A stretch of 50,129 bases of DNA. It comes from an uncultured Collinsella sp. GTDB lineage: Bacteria > Actinomycetota > Coriobacteriia > Coriobacteriales > Coriobacteriaceae. Every line of letters begins with the position of its first letter. Within the stretch, counting starts at the first letter, position 1. The notes beneath the pieces were generated by a model, which was not told the origin of the DNA, made no database searches, and was given only the letters and a program-made list of their open reading frames with translations. The position numbers and the translations under genes were made by a program. The DNA lies in the NCBI GenBank assembly GCA_934646815.1, contig CAKUEW010000006.1:1-50129 (forward strand). Reading direction: 5' to 3'. Shown here piece after piece: positions 1 through 5,998 of this stretch.

Positions 1-356
1 CATTTGCGAGGTATAGGTCCGAGCAGTCGTTCATCGATGGCGCTGAAAATGGGTTTGGCATAGACGGGATGTATGTCGACGATGGCGCGACCAGGACGTC
101 TATGGCGATTCTTGCAGGCGAAGACATGGAATGGCAAATCTGTAATGACGATGGCTCTTGTCTGAGTGGTCGTTTGGCCGCAACGAGCGATCCGAATTCG
201 TTCGATCTTCTCGACAATGATGGAGCGGATTGCGGTTCTGTTCACCTTTCATATGCATCGCGAGATGGGATGGACGGCATCCTCTACGTCTCCCACGAAA
301 CTGACGATTTCAAGATGCGCAGAACTAACCGAGCGCCGGCTTTTATCGAGGAGTGA
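1..356 (+). CDS. Hypothetical protein, 3' part only
   Basis: The frame is open from base 3 to a TGA at 354-356, so the gene begins outside the window. The visible 117 residues are acidic and hydrophilic, with repeated Asp/Gly/Ser and no membrane segment or recognisable motif (for example MDGILYVSHETDDF near the C-terminus). A GC-rich hairpin begins six bases after the stop and fits a terminator. It is immediately followed by an IS30-type terminal repeat, so the gene may lie just inside or just outside a mobile element. I do not recognise the family. The coding call rests on the open frame and reasonable codon use only. Confidence 0.45.
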   Translation, partial: FARYRSEQSFIDGAENGFGIDGMYVDDGATRTSMAILAGEDMEWQICNDDGSCLSGRLAATSDPNSFDLLDNDGADCGSVHLSYASRDGMDGILYVSHETDDFKMRRTNRAPAFIEE

Positions 357-361
357 GAATT

Positions 362-390
362 CCCGGCGGTCTGCCGATCAGGCCGCCGGG
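362..390 (+). terminator. GC-rich hairpin, terminator-like
   Basis: Arms CCCGGCGG (362-369) and CCGCCGGG (383-390) pair, extended inward by CTG/CAG across one mismatch. It lies just after the stop of the partial gene. There is no T-run on the plus strand. The same position in the right-hand IS30-type repeat also holds a GC-rich hairpin, so it may belong to the repeat rather than be a terminator. Confidence 0.5.
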
Positions 391-464
391 GTATCGAACC
401 CCGCATTCATCCGTACACACACGGATGAATGCGGGAAGTGTCCGGATGAAGTTGATAATCAAGG
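362..464 (-). repeat. IS30-type terminal repeat, left copy (solo)
   Basis: Read on the minus strand this starts CCTTGATTATCAACTTCATC and continues into a hairpin with arms at 400-414 and 421-435 (15 bp, 6-nt loop), then into the hairpin at 362-390. A closely similar sequence at 49809-49910, on the plus strand, leads directly into an IS30 transposase. Substitutions in the hairpin arms are compensated on the partner strand. No transposase is visible leftward, so this is either a solo IS end or the distal end of an element lying mostly outside the window. Confidence 0.6.
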
Positions 465-794
465 AAACAAAGCCGTTCTGCCTGGGACGGCTTTGGCTTG
501 GACTTTAACTACAACATCGCAATCGACACTTATCAGCTCGCGCAACGCGCATGGCCAAATCTCGGACGCTGGTGCATGGAGGACCCTCGAGATTTACTGG
601 ACATCCAAAACGACGACGCACACCGCGTGCTCGCCGACTGCGAAGAAGAGATGGCTGTCTACAATGCGATCAGAAACGGCGTGAAGTCCGGAGAGCTTTC
701 TGTGGAACCGCCGCGCCGTCGCGCGAGCCGACCGGGCAACCCGGGCAATCTGGTCCCGGCTCTCCCGGTCGTATTCCTACGATATCGCCCCTAG
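459..794 (+). pseudogene. Gene fragment of unknown family, cut by the repeat
   Basis: An open frame starts directly at the edge of the IS30-type repeat and has no ATG or ribosome binding site near its beginning. A TTG at 498 is the first possible start. The middle part (DFNYNIAIDTYQLAQRAW, then an acidic helical stretch) looks like real protein. The last 25 residues are Arg/Pro-rich, as expected when a frame runs into non-coding GC-rich DNA. I read it as an internal fragment that lost its 5' end when the mobile element inserted. No family recognised. Confidence 0.3.
469..494. terminator. 8-bp hairpin next to the left repeat
   Basis: AAAGCCGT (469-476) pairs with ACGGCTTT (487-494) over a 10-nt loop. 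It starts five bases after the end of the IS30-type repeat. It could stop transcription leaving the element, but no long T-run follows. Confidence 0.3.
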
Positions 795-806
795 ATCACC
801 AATGTG

Positions 807-1046
807 TCAGATAAAGAATGAGGCAATGGCTATGACCACGCATACGGCAGATGCAGCGACTGCGCCTTTTTTCCTCTCCTTTAGTCCGACGAATAGGGTT
901 GCCGTAAAGTAAAGGGCGGAAATGCAGGATATGGCAAGCGAAACGAGTTCCTTGGGCGGTTTCAGCAAAAGGTCGCTAGCAAAGAGTAATGCAAGCAGGG
1001 CAAAGCCGATTGTGGTCAAGTATCTCGTTTGATTTTGCGACTGCAT
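807..1046 (-). CDS. Small membrane protein, 79 aa
   Basis: About three hydrophobic segments (residues 11-28, 34-54 and 62-79) are separated by the basic loop KERKKG, so this is an integral membrane protein. It starts 12 bases downstream of the stop of the secreted protein gene, with AAGG as the ribosome binding site, and is almost certainly co-transcribed with it. Small multi-pass proteins beside a small secreted protein are often immunity or export partners; that role is only an inference from position. No family recognised. Confidence 0.6.
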   Translation of the reverse strand: MQSQNQTRYLTTIGFALLALLFASDLLLKPPKELVSLAISCISALYFTATLFVGLKERKKGAVAASAVCVVIAIASFFI

Positions 1047-1058
1047 GGCAACTGCCTT

Positions 1059-1463
1059 TCAGAACATGCAAGTGAAAAGTCGGTACGATGTCATTGCGGT
1101 TGCAAACAAGCCGCCGCCAGGACCGGTTGTCACGAGACCGGCGATAACTTCAGCGGTGCCAGCAAGGTAGGGATCGCGCAGGCAAGCCTCCTCCTTCGCG
1201 TTCAGCTTGACCTTGTGAGGGACGGTGCGGTTATTTGCAAATCCGTGAGAATCGCACCACGCCTTGGAATATGAATCCGTGCAGCGTCCGCGCTCAAAAA
1301 GGGATATATCGTAATTTTCGTCGTAGTTGTCTCCGACGTAGATCTCGCTGCTCTCGGCGGGAGACCCCTCGTCGGCATAGGCTGCCGCAACGGGCACAAA
1401 TGGTGTCATGACAAGGGAGAGGCAAAGAGCTGCTGAGACGATGGAGAGCAGGCATTTCTTCAT
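1059..1463 (-). CDS. Small secreted protein with four cysteines
   Basis: The 134-residue product has a clear Sec signal peptide: a KK start, a hydrophobic core at residues 5-27 and an AYA-DEG cleavage site near residue 31. The mature part has an acidic stretch, then CTDSYSKAWCDSHGF, and ends with a hydrophobic Gly/Ala-rich tail (GLVTTGPGGGLFATAMTS) and a final Cys three residues from the end. It has four Cys in all, which could form two disulfides. The start has AAGGAG seven bases upstream. It sits between a thioredoxin-like pseudogene and a small membrane protein in one minus-strand unit. The layout resembles a bacteriocin or secreted effector locus, but no family motif was recognised. Confidence 0.65.
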   Translation of the reverse strand: MKKCLLSIVSAALCLSLVMTPFVPVAAAYADEGSPAESSEIYVGDNYDENYDISLFERGRCTDSYSKAWCDSHGFANNRTVPHKVKLNAKEEACLRDPYLAGTAEVIAGLVTTGPGGGLFATAMTSYRLFTCMF

Positions 1464-1492
1464 GGCTGGCTCCTTAATCTGGCCTTTGATAG

Positions 1493-2032
1493 TTACTTGA
1501 TGTCGCCTCCTTCCGCTTTATATCCGTTGTATTTGGCGTATTTCTTTATTAAGGCAAGAGGTTCTTCCTCTCCTTCGGATAAGCCGATGATGTTTCCTTG
1601 ATCATCCAGTATGAATACGGACGGAATATGCTCAAGTTCATATTGGTCATACACGGTCTTATCTTAATCTATGTATATGGGAAAGTCTCCTTCATGGACC
1701 GAGGCTTCTTCAATTGTGCTGTCCTCGGAACCAGTGAAAAGGTTCTTCCTTAAGGCTGCGAAATTATCAAGTTGTTGCATATCTTCTATGAGAGATTCGC
1801 AGTGCTGACACCACGATGCCCAGAACATCAAGATATTTTCCTCATTAGGTTTTAGCTTGTTAAAATAATTGACGTTTCGGCCGAGGCTGAAATTTTGGCC
1901 CATTTTAATGGACAAAGATGAGGGATAAGCATCGTGTTGCGGTTTGATATTGACGGCGATTAAGGCGGCGAAACACGTCAGAGTCGCCAGAGTCAGTAAG
2001 GCGATAACGCATTTTCTCGGTTTCCTGCTCAT
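1493..2032 (-). pseudogene. Membrane-anchored thioredoxin-like protein, interrupted by a stop
   Basis: The protein starts MSRKPRK with a membrane anchor (residues 8-28). It continues into a TlpA/thioredoxin fold with the active-site motif FWASWCQHC, a CXXC redox centre. The frame is broken by a TAA at 1664-1666. The same frame then resumes as DKTVYDQYELEHIPSVFILD, which holds the cis-proline and the following beta strand of the fold, and runs to a stop at 1493. A single substitution (CAA, AAA or GAA to TAA) explains the break. The ATG at 2032 is chosen because GAGAGGG lies seven bases upstream; a longer start at 2062 lacks a site. An intact copy would reduce or form disulfides outside the membrane, which fits the Cys-containing secreted protein downstream. 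Confidence 0.75.
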
Positions 2033-2071
2033 GACAGATCCCTCTCTCATGGTGAAACGCATACGTTTTGA

Positions 2072-2290
2072 AACGGGATACCGCTTCGATTCGTTCCGGA
2101 CGCGGATGTGGACGTAACTGGTCTCGGTGCCAAGTGCGATTTAAGTGCTGTATATGACTTAACGGGAATGTCCGAGCAGTGCCGGAGTCTCCATCTGGAT
2201 TGTTCCGACTGGAACATCAGCCCGAATACACTGCATAGCGACTCCAACAAGAACGTCCCCGGCGTAATCCTTCCCAAGGCATGGCAATAG
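2072..2290 (+). pseudogene. C-terminal remnant of a BspA/DUF285-type surface protein
   Basis: An open frame with no proper start encodes residues such as DLTGMSEQCRSLHLDCSDWN. This matches the leucine-rich DUF285 repeat pattern (MS..C.SL..LDCS.WN) of BspA-like surface proteins. It ends at TAG 2288-2290 and is followed by a strong hairpin. Only about one and a half repeats survive, with no signal peptide or anchor. It is therefore the tail of a gene whose 5' part was replaced by the minus-strand cluster to its left. The family call rests on this short stretch alone. Confidence 0.5.
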
Positions 2291-2310
2291 ACAAGTTCAA
2301 GTGAACGCAT

Positions 2311-2344
2311 GAAGGTGGCTCCCGAACCATCGGGAGCCACCTTC
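2311..2344. terminator. Strong 15-bp hairpin between convergent units
   Basis: GAAGGTGGCTCCCGA (2311-2325) and TCGGGAGCCACCTTC (2330-2344) are perfectly complementary across a 4-nt loop. It lies between the plus-strand DUF285 remnant and the minus-strand zinc-ribbon gene. It can serve both directions, although neither side has a long T-run. Confidence 0.65.
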
Positions 2345-2372
2345 GCAATTCAACCGATGGGAAAACCGACTG

Positions 2373-3806
2373 CTAATTCAATTTGACCCAGATGGCGGGA
2401 CGGACTCCGAGCAAGTCATCCTGCTCGCTCCCGTCATCGCCAAATTTGATATCGCCCATCTTGCACACGTAATTGGCTAGGGGCTGCCCGACATAGTAGA
2501 AATCACTATAGTCTGAGCTGCCGCTGTACTTCTCGACGGTAGAGGTCCACCAGTCCTTAACTTTATCGTCCTTCACTGACTTTGCGTACCGGAAATCGTC
2601 CGATAGCGCGGGTTCGCAAAGGAGAAAGGAGTTGAGAATCGTGACGTCTCCATCGATGAGGCCCCGCTCGACATCGCTGAAGGCGAAATCCCTGAAGCTG
2701 CCGTTCAGATAGTCGTATAGCGAGCTGGACTTGAAATCGGTTGCTTCGCCTTGCGTATCGAACGCCATCTCGTCGATGCACTGCTGGGTTACGAGAAGGG
2801 CCCGTCCGTCCTCCTTGTCGACTACGATCCATCTGATCGGTCTGCCGGCGATTGCGGCGCCCTTGTAGGCCGCCAGCCCACCCGAATAGGTCCCGAACTC
2901 GACGGTCTGCCCAATCGACTTGCTGTCGATTACCTCCTGCTCCGCCTTCATGTCCGCCCGCGCTTCGAGCATGGACGGCAGGGGCGAGATGGCGACCATG
3001 ACGGCAAGCAGGACGATGCCCGCGACGGCTGCGACGGCTATCTTCTTCCTCCTTTTCGAGAGGTTCGCAATCTTCATGCCGGCCTCTCTTGCCTTCTCGC
3101 CCGAATTCCCGTAGCCCTGCTCGGCCAGCCTCTCGAGGCTCTCCTTGGCGGCTTCAGCTTCCTTCCTGTTGCCCTTCTCGAGTATCGCGACGCTCGTCTT
3201 GTAGACCCTGTCCCTTCTGGATTCATCCAGGAACGCGGCATCTTCCAGATCCGCCATTTTCTCGCGCACGGCGCCGCAGTTCCAGCAGGTACCGCGCTTG
3301 AGGTTCACCGCACCGCAGCCGCACTGCCACCACCCGTCGTGTTCGGAATGGACGCCCGCGCATTTGAAGGTATCGGCCCCCATCTCGGAGAGCAGGACAT
3401 CGCGTTCCGACTCCTCGACCCCGTTGAGTGCGAGTGGCGCGGGGCTATCGATGTCGATCGGGTCGCCGAAGGAGGTCTCGCCGTCCGCTCGGGTCACAAC
3501 GGCACGCGAGCCGGTGATAACAGACAGCTTGATTCTCACCGCCTTGGGCCTGAGCACCTCGCCGGCGGGCAGGTCGGCATCTAGGAGCGAGAAGTCGACG
3601 GTCTCCGTCTCCCCTCCCTCGCCCTCGAGCCCGACAGTGAACTCTATGCGGCTGATGGGTTTCGTCGATACGTTGACGATCTTTGTTTGGAGGAAGCAGG
3701 CTCCCGTCTCGGTGTCTCTGGAGACTTGGATGGCTAACATCCTGACAGGGCAAAGCTCCTGCCAGGAGGGGTTGGCGTCGCGGTAGGCGATCTTGTATTT
3801 CGACAT
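2373..3806 (-). CDS. Zinc-ribbon membrane protein with C-terminal DUF6273-type domain
   Basis: The 477 residues read in four parts. An N-terminal beta-rich domain (about 1-120) comes first. A zinc ribbon follows at about 160-180, with two Cys pairs in CGCGAVNLKRGTCWNCGAV. Next are a basic helical segment and one membrane helix (about 257-279, KKIAVAAVAGIVLLAVMVAI). The C-terminal part matches DUF6273: IRWIVVDKEDGRALLVTQQ, an SSLYDYLNGSF block and the ending GVRPAIWVKLN. The domain probably has a C-type-lectin-like fold and faces outward. The start ATG lies two bases after the stop of the upstream small membrane gene, so the two form an operon. The hairpin at 2311-2344 ends it. Function unknown; a sensor or surface-binding role is an inference. 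Confidence 0.8.
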   Translation of the reverse strand: MSKYKIAYRDANPSWQELCPVRMLAIQVSRDTETGACFLQTKIVNVSTKPISRIEFTVGLEGEGGETETVDFSLLDADLPAGEVLRPKAVRIKLSVITGSRAVVTRADGETSFGDPIDIDSPAPLALNGVEESERDVLLSEMGADTFKCAGVHSEHDGWWQCGCGAVNLKRGTCWNCGAVREKMADLEDAAFLDESRRDRVYKTSVAILEKGNRKEAEAAKESLERLAEQGYGNSGEKAREAGMKIANLSKRRKKIAVAAVAGIVLLAVMVAISPLPSMLEARADMKAEQEVIDSKSIGQTVEFGTYSGGLAAYKGAAIAGRPIRWIVVDKEDGRALLVTQQCIDEMAFDTQGEATDFKSSSLYDYLNGSFRDFAFSDVERGLIDGDVTILNSFLLCEPALSDDFRYAKSVKDDKVKDWWTSTVEKYSGSSDYSDFYYVGQPLANYVCKMGDIKFGDDGSEQDDLLGVRPAIWVKLN

Positions 3807-3808
3807 TA

Positions 3809-4057
3809 CTACACCTCGGGCAGGGCGTCTTCGTCCCTTTGTGCGCTGTGCGCCGGTGCCGCTCGGTCGGGCAGAGCGCAGACGATCAGGCCGACCATGA
3901 GCGCGGTGCCGAAAAGGCCGATGAACCAGAGGATTCCCGCGCCATTGGTGTAATGCCCCTTGGCCCTGGCAATCTTAACGAGCTCCGCTACGCCGCAGAT
4001 GTTGGCGGCGATCGCCAAGAGAGGCAGGAAGAAGATTATCAGCTCCAGGCTTCTCAT
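3809..4057 (-). CDS. Small two-helix membrane protein, 82 aa
   Basis: The product starts MRSLELIIFFLPLLAIAANI and has a second hydrophobic segment GAGILWFIGLFGTALMVGLIV, with a charged tail. The start at 4057 has AAGAAGGGA seven bases upstream. A much longer open frame runs upstream but is the antisense shadow of the pilin-like gene. The stop is two bases from the start of the zinc-ribbon/DUF6273 gene, so both should be made together and may associate in the membrane. Family not recognised. Confidence 0.7.
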   Translation of the reverse strand: MRSLELIIFFLPLLAIAANICGVAELVKIARAKGHYTNGAGILWFIGLFGTALMVGLIVCALPDRAAPAHSAQRDEDALPEV

Positions 4058-4143
4058 TTTTGGTCCCTTCTTCTCGACCGCCCGCCTCGACACCGGCGGT
4101 CCTCCGTAACTTCCGGTAACACCAATTCTACTGTCCTCACCTG

Positions 4144-4167
4144 CGAATTTGTTGAGCAACAAATTCG
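4144..4167. promoter_or_regulatory. Perfect inverted repeat in a divergent intergenic region
   Basis: CGAATTTGTT (4144-4153) and AACAAATTCG (4158-4167) are perfect complements around GAGC. The site lies between the minus-strand small membrane gene and the plus-strand pilin-like gene. It could be an operator serving both or an RNA hairpin in a leader. It is AT-rich against a GC-rich background. No clear -10/-35 pair was found near it. Confidence 0.4.
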
Positions 4168-4303
4168 ATTGTGTGAGCGGTCGGTTAAGCTGCGCAGACG
4201 TTGGGCTAATTACTCTTTGCCGCTGCGGCAAGTCCAGCGCAACCTTTTGGAATAGTCCTACGCTCAAGCCGTTTCTATTCACCCTGAGCGAAGGGAGTCG
4301 CAT

Positions 4304-5320
4304 ATGCATGCAGCGGCAATTAACCTTCGGGGGGGGGTATCTCCTAGAGGTATCCGCCTTCGTGGGCAATCTATCATCGAGTACGTCCTGATTATCGCGG
4401 TCATCGGCCTGGTGATCGTGTTCGCGGGACCCAGCGTGGCCGGGGCCATCCGAAACCAGTTCAACCTGGTCGGCAACACGGTGAACAGCGGGGCGACCGG
4501 TGGCGTCGAGGACGGTGGAACATCCGGTGGCGGCTCCGCAGGGGCCGATTCCGCGACCGTCCAGGCGGCCATCGCCAAGGACGCGAAGGACTGGACGCTC
4601 GGTGAGCAGAAGGCCGTGGCAGAGGACATCGCCACGAAGGGCAAGGCGTCTCCCGCCTACGCCAAGGCGAAGGCCGCCATGGATGCCGGCACCAAGTTCA
4701 CGATGAAGCTCACCGATGGGAAGGCGCTCGAATACCGCATCATCGGCATCAACCATGACGATTTGGCCGACGGCTCGGGCAAGGCGGGGCTGACGTTCCT
4801 CACCACCTCGACGGGTATTTCGCCCCGCATGAACGCCACCGACACCAACGCCGGTGGCTGGGAGAAGTCGGAGCTCCGTGCGAAGATGAACTCCGGCGAG
4901 ATCTGGAGCCTCATGCCGCCCGATTTCCAGTCCAAGGTGAAGACCGTCAGGAAGCTCACGAACACTGTCGGCGGAATCGATAAGAACGCCGCCGTAACCG
5001 CGACCTCGGACAGGCTGTTCCTTCTCAGCTACTCCGAGATCGCGCCCTGCACCTCCCATTGGACCTCCGACTTCACTTCCCTTTGGGCCTCTGACTACCC
5101 CTGGAGTTCCTCCGAGGGTAGCCAGTACGAGGCCTTCAAGGGCAAGGTGACGAATAACGATAATCCCAACTCTGCCATTGCCATTAGCAGCTTATGGTGG
5201 GAGCGTTCGGTGTTACCGAAACTTTCTGCGTGCTTCCTCGACGTCACCGGCACTGGCAGGCCGTCGCGTGGCGACGACGCGAGCGCTTCGCTTTGCGTCT
5301 GCCCCGCTTGGTGCTTCTAG
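4304..5320 (+). CDS. Type IVb pilin-like protein fused to a DUF6273-type domain
   Basis: A 21-residue basic leader ends in Gly, followed by QSIIEYVLIIAVIGLVIVF. This is the prepilin peptidase site of Flp/TadE-type pilins, with the Glu at mature position 5. After a Gly/Ser linker (about 60-90) comes a large C-terminal domain resembling DUF6273: YRIIGINHDD near 127, a WEKSELRAKMNSG block, then WWERSV and the end SLCVCPAWCF. Ordinary Flp pilins are 50-70 residues, so this is a pilin stalk carrying a lectin-like head. The ATG at 4304 has GAAGGGAG upstream. A run of nine G at 4329-4337 lies between the start and the cleavage site; gaining or losing one G closes the frame. The gene is transcribed away from the zinc-ribbon operon and ends at a terminator. 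Assembly genes (tadA, prepilin peptidase) are not in the window. Confidence 0.8.
   Translation: MHAAAINLRGGVSPRGIRLRGQSIIEYVLIIAVIGLVIVFAGPSVAGAIRNQFNLVGNTVNSGATGGVEDGGTSGGGSAGADSATVQAAIAKDAKDWTLGEQKAVAEDIATKGKASPAYAKAKAAMDAGTKFTMKLTDGKALEYRIIGINHDDLADGSGKAGLTFLTTSTGISPRMNATDTNAGGWEKSELRAKMNSGEIWSLMPPDFQSKVKTVRKLTNTVGGIDKNAAVTATSDRLFLLSYSEIAPCTSHWTSDFTSLWASDYPWSSSEGSQYEAFKGKVTNNDNPNSAIAISSLWWERSVLPKLSACFLDVTGTGRPSRGDDASASLCVCPAWCF
4329..4337 (+). repeat. Poly-G tract (G9) in the pilin-like leader
   Basis: Nine consecutive G residues fall within codons 9-12 of the pilin-like gene. With one extra G the frame meets TAG within about four codons; with one fewer it meets TGA about 16 codons later. 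Such tracts mutate by slipped-strand mispairing and give on/off switching in other bacteria. I noticed no other G or C run of this length in the window. Confidence 0.7.
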
Positions 5321-5338
5321 CCTGTCTTCTAGCTTGTC
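5315..5338 (+). repeat. Tandem 12-bp duplication across the pilin-like stop codon
   Basis: TTCTAGCCTGTC (5315-5326) is followed directly by TTCTAGCTTGTC (5327-5338), 11 of 12 identical. The first copy contains the stop codon. It is a short tandem duplication or part of a recombination site beside the variable C-terminal end. Confidence 0.5.
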
Positions 5339-5343
5339 TAGCG

Positions 5344-5373
5344 AAAAGCCTGTGCAACTTCGCGCGGGCTTTT
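5344..5373 (+). terminator. Terminator after the pilin-like gene
   Basis: AAAAGCCTGTGC (5344-5355) pairs along all 12 positions (two G-U) with GCGCGGGCTTTT (5362-5373) across a 6-nt loop, and CTTTT follows. It starts 24 bases after the stop codon. Confidence 0.75.
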
Positions 5374-5808
5374 CTTTTGGCGGTTACTCGAACGGTCTGA
5401 TGTTCGTGGCACAGGTAGTCGGGTTGAGGGGAAATGGGGTCATACAGCGGCTCTCAGAGCGTCTGCCACACTCCCCCGCCATTACCTCTGTGGGGTCCTC
5501 GTGTAGAGCTCATCCTGCTTGGCATTTCGCTGCAACAGCCCACTTGTCCACCGATCAAGTGAACTACTGGAATAAATACAGCGACACGCTTGTTCGTTAC
5601 AGTCGCTATATCTGTGTAAATCGCCGCGATAAATACAGCCCGTACTCGACTGTATACCAGCTCTGCGTATGTAGAATCATATCGAGTTAATAGCTCGGCG
5701 CAGGCGCGTGCAAAACGCGCAAGTAGCCGCAAAAAGCGATTATCGCGCAGGTAGATTTTTGTCATCTTGTTGCTTACTCAAAATTAAGCAATTGCTTGAA
5801 ACAAAAAA
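5374..5808. other. 435-bp stretch without a supported gene
   Basis: Frames here have no ribosome binding sites and poor codon use. Short repeats are visible: ATAAATACAGC occurs at about 5573 and 5629, and TACAGTCG (about 5598) is complementary to CGACTGTA (about 5647). The segment is more AT-rich than the housekeeping block and lies next to the 3' end of tRNA-Pro. It may be remnant island DNA. Confidence 0.4.
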
Positions 5809-5831
5809 GGTCAGGCACTAGGTGCCTGACC
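5803..5831 (-). terminator. Terminator of the tRNA-Pro transcript
   Basis: On the minus strand GGTCAGGCAC and GTGCCTGACC pair (arms 5822-5831 and 5809-5818, 3-nt loop), followed by six T. It lies 10 bases past the tRNA 3' end. Confidence 0.9.
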
Positions 5832-5841
5832 TGCAAACTTC

Positions 5842-5918
<77 letters not shown>

Positions 5919-5960
5919 AAGCTTTTGTTTGTTGCTCTGCTCTCGCTCGCAACAGGGAGT

Positions 5961-5990
5961 ATATTAACCCGAAACTTTAGCCTTGTGCAA
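5961..5990 (-). promoter_or_regulatory. Possible promoter of tRNA-Pro
   Basis: On the minus strand TTGCAC (5985-5990) and TAATAT (5961-5966) are 18 bp apart and lie about 40 bases before the tRNA. They sit directly after the coaBC stop, so the tRNA has its own start site. Confidence 0.45.
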
Positions 5991-5998
5991 GAACTTTT

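Noticed and set aside
2047..2340. 97-codon minus-strand frame over the DUF285 remnant
   Set aside because: It begins inside the terminator hairpin and is antisense to the better-supported plus-strand remnant.
2751..3584. 277-codon plus-strand frame opposite the zinc-ribbon gene
   Set aside because: Antisense shadow with no ribosome binding site. The minus-strand gene has domains and a good start.
4170..4303. Possible cyclic-di-GMP riboswitch before the pilin-like gene
   Set aside because: Short hairpins are present, but the conserved core of the known class was not found.
4058..5059. Upstream part of a 416-codon minus-strand frame ending at 3809
   Set aside because: It is antisense to the pilin-like gene and low in complexity. 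Only the last 82 codons, behind a ribosome binding site, look real.
5454..5765. 103-codon minus-strand frame between the pilin terminator and tRNA-Pro
   Set aside because: No ribosome binding site, no recognisable domain, and its last third is Gly/Arg/Ser-rich noise.
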